Shown here: positions 42,991 through 51,785 of the stretch, one piece after another
Layout: each line of letters begins with the position of its first letter
How positions within the stretch are numbered: position 1 is the stretch's first letter
Source: Cymbomonas tetramitiformis
Taxonomy: Eukaryota > Chlorophyta > Pyramimonadophyceae > Pyramimonadales > Pyramimonadaceae
Direction of reading: 5' to 3'
Assembly: GCA_001247695.2 (NCBI GenBank)
Contig: LGRX02025804.1
Coordinates: 1-64,000 of the forward strand
DNA: 64,000 nt
Notes under the pieces: generated by a model
What the model saw: the letters and a program-made list of their open reading frames with translations, nothing else
Told to the model about the DNA's origin: nothing
The model's database searches: none
Made by a program: the position numbers and the translations under genes

Positions 42991-43640
42991 GCAATCAAGT
43001 ACAGGTAAATACAGGCAAGTACAGGTCGGCCTGGTACAGGGACATACATGGACATACCGTACTGCTACCGGGGAGTATAATAGGCACTTATAGGTACATA
43101 CAGGAGGTTACAGGGAGTAATGGGACATATAGGGACATGCTGGCAAATACTGTTAGCTACGGGTAAGTACTGTTGGTTACAGGCCCCTACCGGGGGTACT
43201 GTCATTTACAGAGAACTACAGGCGAATACAGGTCGTTACCGGCGAATACTGGCAAGTACAGGCATGTATTGGGATTACAGGATGTCACTGTCAAGTACAG
43301 TTACATACCGTGAAGTACTGGTAAATACGTATTGGCAAGTACTGGCGGGTACCGTGTACTACAGGAACTACAGGCATATACTGGTATGTACCGTCGTCTA
43401 ACGGCGTATAAAGGAACCTACAAGAGAATACAGGAGATTACCGGCGGTTACAGGGGTTGCTGGTGCTATATGCATGTACAGTTGTAACATACCGTGACAT
43501 ATAGGCACATACAGGCAAGTACCGGCGAGTACCGGCGAGTACCGGCAAGTACCGACAAATACAGGAACCTACCGGGATATACTGGTATGTATCGTCACCT
43601 ATTGGTGAGTACAGATGCGTACCGGCAAGTACAAGAACCC
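42990..43640. repeat. TACAGG-NNNN decamer-spaced repeat region
   Basis: TACAGG or TACTGG/TACCGG recurs at 10-base steps or multiples over about 650 bp (for example AAGTACAGGT, AAATACAGGC, AAGTACAGGT). Open frames such as 43120-43401 are translations of it. Confidence 0.85.
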
Positions 43641-44330
43641 TACGTTTTTAGCATTCTGCAGCACACTGCTGCACATGTGCTGCAGGCGTACCACAGACGT
43701 ACCACGGACGTACCGCACACGTATGACAATGTGCTGCAACGAAGACAAGCTGCAGCATTCTTGCAGCATGTCTGCAGCACATATACGTCTGCAGCACACC
43801 GCTACAGGCATGCTGCAGACACGCTGAAGTGACCCCTCCTGTGCTGCAGACATGCTGCAAGAATGTGGTGCTGAACCCGTGCAGCATGCGTGCAGCATGT
43901 GTTCAGCATGTGAGCTGCATGTGCCTTGCAGGCATGTTACCAATGAGATACAACCGCTGCATATGTGGGCACATACGCTGTGGACATGCTACACTATATT
44001 ACATGTATGCTGCACGCATGCTGCCGCATATATGCTGCATGAATATTATGGTGAGCTGCAAAAGTGCTATTGTGCGTTGCAGAAGTGTGCACATGTGTTG
44101 TTGACATGCTACAGTATATTACATGTATGCAGCAGGCATGCTGCATGAATAATATGATGAGCTGCAAAAGTATTAGTGTACGCTGCAGAAGTGTTGCATG
44201 TGTATATTATAAGTTGCAGGCATGCTGCATATCAAGCTGCAAATATGTTGCATGTATATATTGTATATGCTACTGGCATGCTGCACATATATTACCAGCA
44301 AGATTCATATGAGCTGCAGGCATGAGAAGA
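43640..44330. repeat. CTGCA/CATG-rich repeat region
   Basis: Dense GCTGCAGGCATGCTGCA-like words, many palindromic (CTGCAG, GCATGC). Frames in both strands stay open because of the repeat, not because of coding. Confidence 0.8.
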
Positions 44331-44579
44331 TGTTACAAAAATATTTCAAATTTGAATGCACTATGATGCTTGTGTTGCAAACATGATTGTGGTGGGGAAA
44401 TAAGTGCAAGTTCTATTAAAACATTGTGTTCAAATCAATTAAGCTATATACAATGATATTATTCACAATTTTGTTATTCGATACAAGGTTAAATCATCTT
44501 TGCTAGCTATAGGCATCTACACGCGTTGACTTCAGCAAAACTAACATCTACAAGCGTTGACTTCAGCAAAACTAAGCTA

Positions 44580-45190
44580 GCGTAACTATCAACCTACAAC
44601 CTATATAGAAGACGAAGTTACATGGGATCCCCCCTTGGGCGTTTTCAACCGATCTGAAAAATGAAGCCAAATAGCCAACGGTTAGCGAGGGAAAGAAAGA
44701 AAATTAGCTAGCAAACTACTTTTCCAAAACTGAATTATCAACTTGTAAACGATAGCGAATAAACGAAGAAAGTCGCGAGGGGTACCTTTGGAACTTGGGC
44801 TTCGGAAAAATCGTTCTCATCCTTGCGCATTTTCAGCCCATCTAAACAACAAAAAGCCAAATAACGGACGGTTAGTACATCGCAGATTCAAATAAGTATT
44901 AAAACACTCTCTTAAAACTAAAATATCGTCCCATAAACGTTAGCGAATAAGTCTCGAGGTCTCGATGGGCTGGAAAATTACTTATCTTCCTTATGAGTTT
45001 TCGGCCCGTCTGAAAAACAAAGCCCAAATACTAAGGGTTAGTAAAGCGGAGAAACGCATTAGACGGTCAAAGCACCTTAGAAAATTGAACTATCGTAGAC
45101 GATGGCGAATAGCCTAAAAGCCTCGAGGCGTTCGATGGGCTGAAAATGTACTTCTCCTCATCGTGCATTTTCAGCCCATCGTTCGCCCCA
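44580..45190. repeat. ~180-bp tandem repeat (about 3 diverged units)
   Basis: The ordered words TCTGAAAAATGAAGCCAAAT, ACGGTTAG, AAACGATAGCGAATA and GATGGGCTGAAAA recur near 44651, 44838 and 45008. No gene seen from 45190 to 45800. Confidence 0.7.
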
Positions 45191-45799
45191 AGACAACGCG
45201 CCGATCACATTAAGGCTTCAACTGTGAAAGTAAGTTTTTATTTGAACACACGCGCACGTACCTGCAAACAGTTCGTAGATAAGCCATAGTCAGAACTGGA
45301 AAAACAAGCCCCTCTGCATATGCAGTCCCAGTGTGTGTCCACAGGTGTGCAACGCACCGGTGAGCTGAGGTGTAGCTCACAACGACAAGTTCGTCTGCAC
45401 TCCCGCTGACCAACACCATGCGATGGCCGAATCGTGTCACAGTGTCGTCGTGCGATCCCTGGACAGATCGATTTGAATTTCCGCGACAACTTGGCACGTG
45501 TCATGTCATACATTTCATGTCGATGATTTCGTGCATGACTACTGTGTATGTCATAGGAGAAGGTCATTTCGTGGCCCTTGTCGATTTGAATGACCCAGAT
45601 TTTTCATGCCTTTGATTTACAGGTGGGAAATCGTTTTTCGCGATCACGGTGACACTGACCCCGTCGAATTTCGTGCTTGTACGTTTTTTTTTGACACCCC
45701 TTCCTCAGGTATCTTTCGTCCCGTTCGATTCGCCATCGAGCGGTGCAGCTTTTCTCTGAAAATTTTCTTGTTTGCCAAATATCGAAAAATGAAAACTTT

Positions 45800-46350
45800 T
45801 TTGGCAAAGTGCAACATGCCTGCAGCAATTTTGCAGCACTTGACGTGCTGCAAATTGTGCTGCAGGCATCTGCAGAGTGTTGATGCAGATTTTTTAGGGT
45901 GGTAGGTAGGGGTCACGCTAAGTGAGACACGGTGTTAGCGCATATACCCAATGTGCTGCAAATCCCTGCAGCACGGATGCAGCGTGGATACAACTTACGG
46001 GGTTTCCCATTTTTTACAAAAAAAACTTTCGATTTCGGTGACCCCTATGTGCTGCAAAAAGCTGTAAATATGAAGACAAGCTGCATCAGCCCTACAGGCA
46101 TGTTGCAGTATGCTGCTGCAATGACCCCTGCCATGAGCCCCCAAAAAGGTAAAAACTTTTGGTTCTCATATCTTGTGAGGCTTGGCATATGGCCTTAGGA
46201 GCAAAACTTTGCAGCATACACGGTGTTAGTTTTTTGTGAGGGGGTCACATCTGTTCGATTTTTTTGTTTTTTTGTTAAGGTGGGAAAATGTGCAGCATGT
46301 AGCAGCATGTTGCGGTATGTTGTGGGCAAGCTACAAATGTGCTACATATC
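45800..46350. repeat. Second CTGCA-rich stretch
   Basis: Scattered GTGCTGCAAAT and GGCATGTTGCAG words, sparser than 43640-44330, between AT-rich blocks. No gene seen. Confidence 0.6.
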
Positions 46351-46439
46351 AAGGTATGGCTTACGCGAGGTCGACTTTACACAAAACTTCGGAAAATATT
46401 TTTATTCGATAAACATGTCGCTTAAACCAATCTAAACAT

Positions 46440-47216
46440 ATTGCGCGCTCTGGGTATACAATTGACCCAGGCATTGAAAAGTTATGGCCGATACCGCTCG
46501 GTTACCTCCCATACTTAACCATACGTAAGAGCACACTTCAATCGCATTTATCTCACGATCTAGAAAATCGGAAGTTTGTAACAAACGCCGGCTTCTCATG
46601 GTACCGCGCCGGGTTTGTTCAGCTGGTGACACGCATGACAGTGGTGACAGCATGACAGGCTTTGCGAAGATGACCATCTGAGAGATGCAGGCTTGCCAGA
46701 AAAGATATGGTCACTATCGAATGACCAGGGAATGATAAGATGAAGATGGCAGTGACTCCTTTGCCGCTGACGTGTCAATCAGAATGTGGTAAACGGTAAC
46801 ATTGTTAGAGCTGGCATGGAATAATGACTTTCCATTGGCCAGATGAAGATTTAAGGGCTAGAACCCGTTACAGTTTTGGGAAATGTGACAGAGCATTGAG
46901 ATATAAGTAAGCTCTGACCGGAGGTCAGGCTAGTGGACTCATTATTGTTTTGCTTCGCAAGTACTAGGTGGCTGTTCGCGTGCCAGTGCTAGAGTGCTAA
47001 GACAGTTCTGCTCACAGCTTTTGTACACAATAATTCGTATTTTGTGGTTATAATATCAATTTTGACGGATATATTTTACTGCTGTTTTTATACTTTTTCA
47101 AAACAATAATGTCCTGCGCGGAGCGGCTTTTTATTTCAGTGTTAATCCAGAAGTAAAGACCCTTTGGCGAGAAGTCAGCAGCAGTTTGTAAGAGCGGATT
47201 CGGAAGTCAGGCGACT
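46440..47216 (+). promoter_or_regulatory. Probable 5' LTR / promoter region of gypsy element 2
   Basis: Directly upstream of the long leader. A TATA-like ATATAAGTA lies at 46893-46901. There is no second LTR in the window to align, so the LTR limits and the primer binding site cannot be set (TGGCGAGAAGTCAG at 47164 is a weak candidate). The assignment rests on position. Confidence 0.35.
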
Positions 47217-48655
47217 CCAGGGGCACCCACGGTGCACTGGCGGACCCTTCTTCTTCCCTGAACTTGGTGGTACTTGCACTGAAAGAGGCTACCAGCGACG
47301 GCGGCAACAGATCAGCTCTGAATTCACTAGTGATGAGCGGCCTTCTTCTATCCGGTGATATGCTCAGCACCTTGTTCTGCAGTGAATCCAGGGGCACCCC
47401 TGGTGCACTGGCCTAACTGCTAACAGGTGTTCTTCAGTTTTGAGCTAATCAGCACGGCATGAGCTTGGGCGGCGGCGGCGACAGAGTCAATCAGCAGTGA
47501 ATGTGCACCTTGATGAGCACTTCTCAGTGGTTTCTCCAGCTGGCCACCTTGTTTGAAGTGAATCCAGGGGCACCCCTGGTGCACTGGCTTAACTGAAAGG
47601 CAAGTGTGCGTCACCTGGAAGCTAATCAGCGGCGGCATCTGCCTGGACTTACCAGCTAAGAGTGGATCAGCAGTTAATGTGCACCTTGATGAGCCACCTC
47701 CCAGTGGTTTCTCCAGCTGGCCACCTTGTTTGAAGTGAATCCAGGGACACCCCTGGTGTACTGGCCTAACTGAAAGGCAGGTGTGCTTGGCCTGGGAGCT
47801 AATTAGCGGCGGCATCTGCCTGGACTTACCAGCAAAGAAGCAGATCAGCAGTGAGTTACTGCTCTATGTCTGGAACTTCAACTTACGGTTTCTTGGGCAG
47901 CTCCACCCTGTCTGACGGTTAATCCAGGGACACCCCTGGTGTACTGGCCTAAGCCTGAAGTAGGAAGGAGCTTGCCAGAGGACTAGCAGCGACATCAGCC
48001 CTGAAGGCGACAAGTGAGTGGTCTTTTTAAGCGATATTCACTGGTGTGATACAGTTATCTGGTGGATTCAGAGTTAATTACTTGCCCAGCCTGGAGTGCT
48101 GCTTACCACTGGAGTGACTTTCTAGTTCTTTATCATAATGTGTGGGAGAATTCTTTTATCTTTTCTACAGTATTGGTCAGCTGGTGAGGCCCTCATATCA
48201 CCGGTGACCTTCTGAATTAGCCGTGGTGTTGCGAATCCAGGGGTGCTCAGCACACTGGCTTAGCTCCCAACTCTGCACAGCGACCTTGTTCTTGCTTACT
48301 GGACTGGGGAGTGAGCTTCCATGCTAGCTACGGTGCCCTTGATTAGCAGTGGTGTTGTGAATCCAGGGGTGCTCAGCACACTGGCCTAGCTCACACCGCT
48401 GCGTATCAGTGCTATTCTTGGTGCCGTGGAGTTGTCCTCATGTTCGCTGTGCTCCTGATGAACTCTGGCTCAGCTAATCCAGGAGTGCTCAGCACACTGG
48501 CCCAGCTTTAAGCCCTCCTTGCACGAATATTCTGCATCTGCTGCGGATTTAGAGCGTTGAAACACAGTGCTGGACCTCTAGGCGTTCGCTGGCTGCACGC
48601 GTTTCGTTCTTCCGCTTGTTCAGCGAGGTGAATCCAGGGGCACTCAGTGCACTGG
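47217..48655 (+). repeat. Nine covarying hairpins in the gypsy 2 leader
   Basis: Copies at 47217, 47388, 47564, 47741, 47924, 48237, 48363, 48479 and 48634 (22-24 bp each). All share the outer pair CCAG/CTGG, an unpaired GG (GA in one) on the 5' side and A on the 3' side, an inner stem, and a 3-base loop. The inner stem changes in a complementary way: GCACC/GGTGC in copies 1-3, ACACC/GGTGT in 4-5, GTGC/GCAC in 6-8, GCAC/GTGC in 9. Most are followed by CCTAACTG or CTTAGCTC. Paired changes argue for a selected RNA structure, not just a repeated sequence. Confidence 0.88.
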
Positions 48656-48869
48656 CCTAAGCCAGTCTGAATCAAGCCTCCAGTCTGCTGGTGAACGAGC
48701 TTTGCGCTGAGAGAGGGGACTCTTCCTTGGTCCCATTAGCTGAGCATTAACGCAGTACTTTACCACGGAGGGTGAGGCAGAGCCAAGCGCTGCCTCTGCC
48801 CAGTCCAGAGATCGTGAGGCACGACGACTGGCGCGAGAGAGGGTCAGTCAGGACCTTGACACGGGATAT

Positions 48870-51785
48870 ATGAGCACAGAGGGATCGGGTCCAGAATCCA
48901 TTCCCTCTGCACCGGCATCACCAGCAGCAACAGCGCTCGCAGCAACAGCACTTGCAGCAGCAGTAGCAGCTTCAGCGCCTGCAACTAATCAGTTCCTCTT
49001 TGCGTTTGACGACGTAGACGAGATGGATTACTATGACAGAGATAGTCACGCACTTGACAAGGAAGATGTCAAGCTCCAGTACACTGGTGGCAAGAACGAG
49101 GATAGGGCGCTCTTTATCAGGCGTTTCGTTGACATGGTAGCGAAAGTACAGCGGGCTTACGAGGCTAAGAAGCGCAGGCACATGAAGTCAGCGTCTTTTC
49201 ACGCGCTCAGTCAGCAGCAGAAGAAGGCTTTCGCTGACTCCAAGCCAGACCTCAGATCGTTGTGGGATAGCCTGCCCTCGTTCCTAGCAGGGGACGATCA
49301 TTCAACCTCAGTCGCCTATGACTGGTGGTGCGCTGCATACCTGAAGGATGGCATCATGGCCTCACACGCGTGTCATGTCTTGAAGGATCTCACCATGAGA
49401 GACGCTTTTCAGGGCTCAGTGCGTTGCGCACAACCTCCTTTCCATGAGCTGGCGCCAGGATCGACATGGGCAGTCTGTAAGGTGTTCGAGGAAGGCGATG
49501 CTGATGGCGAAGAGTCTGATGAGTGGGAGAGCGAGGGAACCTCCACTAAGGGTCTCACGGGGACAGATGGCACGGAGGATTCTCACTACTTTTGGGCCTT
49601 GAGGGCTTTCATTGCAGAGCTCGAAGCCAAGTTCCTGATGAAGGGCACCAAGGAGAAGGAGGATCTGTTGATAGCCAAGCCGCAGACCACCGAGCAGGAC
49701 GGCCTCGCTTACGTGAAGAGCTGTCGTCGCAGGGAGGCAGCGCTCAACATCGGCAAGATGGTGGAAGACCCCATTGTCAGGCAGAACATCGAGGAGTGCA
49801 TCAAGGGTCTGCGCATCAAAGAATACCGAGATCGCGTGTCCGAGCAGTTACGTGTCAGTCATCCTGCCCCCAACAAGGTCACATGGGAGGACCTGGAGGT
49901 CATCGTGGAGGTGCAGGACAAGCTGAAGAACGATGCGGAGGCTTGGGCTCTCACACTGCAGCAGGAGCTGGTTCGCAGACTCTCCTGCGTGTACTCTTGC
50001 TACGAGGCCAGGCAGCTGGGGCTCGACCTGGCTGCACTAGTGGCCGCCATGAGGCGCTCTGGTTCTGCCCCCAAGACTGGGGACAGACGCAGGGACCCCA
50101 AGAAGAAGGAGCAAGCACAGCATGGTGGCGATGACGCCAAGAAGCCTTCGAGGGAGGTGAACAATGCAGAGCGTCAGAAGCCTACCTACGGCAAGGTGCC
50201 ACCACCTGACGCTTCAAAGAAATTCCAGTGTGATTGGTGCTTCACACGCTTGCCCCACTCTCCAGAGCGCTGCTACACGGGGTGCCGTGAGGCCCGTGTG
50301 CCTCCGAACTTCCACAAGGACAGGCAGAACTCGAAGTGGCCGGATGAGGTCAAGAATGCCCAGATGCGTGCTTACAACATCGCGCACCGCTTCGACAACC
50401 ACAAGATGGGGATCACCACCAAGGAGTGGCTTAAGCTCCCAGAGGCCAAGCAGAAGCTACCGCAGCAGCAGCAGCAGCAGCAGGTGGCGGCCAGTGCTGA
50501 GGTCAAGGAGAAGCTCGCTGCAGAATTGACAGGTCTTCAGACAGGGACACCTCCAAAGGGGGACAAGGGCGCCGATGCACAGGCCCGGTCAGAGGTCAGC
50601 GATGCGGAGACTGAGTACGACTCCCACTTCAACCAGCAGGCTGAATATGAGGAGGATGAGAAGGACTGCCCTGCTGATGATGGGCTGGAGGATACTCATG
50701 ATGTCGGCATCAGTCACGCACCAGGTCTCCAGGCCAGGGCCGCAGTCGCCTTGGGCAGCACTCAGAAGATGCAGAGCTTCCAGGTCAAGACGCCGGAGGA
50801 GTTCGACAAGGCCGCTCAGGTGCCCAGAGCCGTTCCTCCCAACGTCCTCAGCAGGAAATTCCACCTGCTGGCATCCAATCTTCGCAGCTCCGTGCGCACT
50901 TGCTCGCAGATTGCGGCCATCCTGATGTCCCAGCACGCCATCGAACTCCCGAAGGACATCGAGAACCTCCTGGCGCTGGAGGAGCTCATGGGCAACGATC
51001 CGAATGATGCGACCGAGCAACCCACCGAGGTCAACGAGCATGCACTTGAGGACACGCACGCCACAGTGATGCAGGGGGTAAGAGAAGAGGCAGATGGTGC
51101 AGAACACCGCGCGATCGAGGAGGTGCCATTGGACGAGATGCCCAACGGTGTGGTCGACAGCGCCGCCGCCCGATGTGCAGCCGCTGCCTGTGTGGACGAC
51201 CTGGGGGTGGTTGACTTCAGCGACCATGGACATGTACGAGCTGGCACCATCAAGACCCTCGCCTACGACGCGCTGAGGGCAAAGATGAAGCAGCACCTGA
51301 CCGACGAGCAGGTGTTGCTGATGACTCAGGTGCAGCCCATCTGCAAGTTGCGGAATGCCACCCTGTATGAGGGACTGGCGTTGGTGTCATCTGGTGGTGA
51401 GCTTATGCTATACCGGGCGATCCTCATGGACACCGGCGCCAACTGCAACATCATCTCCATCGCGGTCGTGAGGCGGCTGGGCCTCACGGTGTACGAGGCC
51501 AGCACCGGCGCCAAGGTCACCAGGTGTGACAACAGCCCCACGAAGTTCACGCATTACTGCTACGTGGACGTCATATATACTGGCTGCGGGCACACCGCAC
51601 ATGACGCTTCACCGGCTATACGCCTTCGTGACCTTCGAGCCCGAGAACTCGTGGGATCTGCTGATAGGCACCGGGCCACTGAAGAACTCCCTGATGATCG
51701 ACATCAAGCTTGGAAGTTGCGTGGCCGTGTCGCATGCGCCAACGATTTTGGGCATGGATGCTCAGGTGGTGCTTCCGTTGGTTGA
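48870..51785 (+). CDS. gag-pro: Gypsy 2 gag and protease
   Basis: ATG at 48870 (MSTEGSGPESIPSAP). An Ala/Pro-rich N-terminus, then a capsid-like region from about residue 45, acidic linker, basic stretch (DRRRDPKKKEQAQH), a Cys cluster (FQCDWCFTRLPHSPERCYTGC) in place of a standard CCHC knuckle, a Gln run, and an acidic region. The retropepsin begins near residue 845: AILMDTGANCNIIS, with Asp854 as catalytic residue of DTG. The frame then leaves the protease: its last part (FVTFEPENSWDLLIGTGPL) is in the +1 frame, so translation must shift near 51585-51610 or a mutation has occurred. The codons after that point are probably not protein. Confidence 0.85.
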   Translation: MSTEGSGPESIPSAPASPAATALAATALAAAVAASAPATNQFLFAFDDVDEMDYYDRDSHALDKEDVKLQYTGGKNEDRALFIRRFVDMVAKVQRAYEAKKRRHMKSASFHALSQQQKKAFADSKPDLRSLWDSLPSFLAGDDHSTSVAYDWWCAAYLKDGIMASHACHVLKDLTMRDAFQGSVRCAQPPFHELAPGSTWAVCKVFEEGDADGEESDEWESEGTSTKGLTGTDGTEDSHYFWALRAFIAELEAKFLMKGTKEKEDLLIAKPQTTEQDGLAYVKSCRRREAALNIGKMVEDPIVRQNIEECIKGLRIKEYRDRVSEQLRVSHPAPNKVTWEDLEVIVEVQDKLKNDAEAWALTLQQELVRRLSCVYSCYEARQLGLDLAALVAAMRRSGSAPKTGDRRRDPKKKEQAQHGGDDAKKPSREVNNAERQKPTYGKVPPPDASKKFQCDWCFTRLPHSPERCYTGCREARVPPNFHKDRQNSKWPDEVKNAQMRAYNIAHRFDNHKMGITTKEWLKLPEAKQKLPQQQQQQQVAASAEVKEKLAAELTGLQTGTPPKGDKGADAQARSEVSDAETEYDSHFNQQAEYEEDEKDCPADDGLEDTHDVGISHAPGLQARAAVALGSTQKMQSFQVKTPEEFDKAAQVPRAVPPNVLSRKFHLLASNLRSSVRTCSQIAAILMSQHAIELPKDIENLLALEELMGNDPNDATEQPTEVNEHALEDTHATVMQGVREEADGAEHRAIEEVPLDEMPNGVVDSAAARCAAAACVDDLGVVDFSDHGHVRAGTIKTLAYDALRAKMKQHLTDEQVLLMTQVQPICKLRNATLYEGLALVSSGGELMLYRAILMDTGANCNIISIAVVRRLGLTVYEASTGAKVTRCDNSPTKFTHYCYVDVIYTGCGHTAHDASPAIRLRDLRARELVGSADRHRATEELPDDRHQAWKLRGRVACANDFGHGCSGGASVG

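Noticed and set aside
43120..44312. Several 70-114-codon frames rich in Cys, Met and His
   Set aside because: Translations of the TACAGG and CTGCA repeats; open in many frames on both strands.
47217..48655. Leader repeats read as a series of small introns (GTGAAT...CTAAC...AG)
   Set aside because: 5' ends vary (GTGAAT, GTTAAT, GCGAAT, GCTAAT), many copies lack a good AG acceptor at fixed distance, and the covarying stem is a better explanation. Kept only as a remote alternative.
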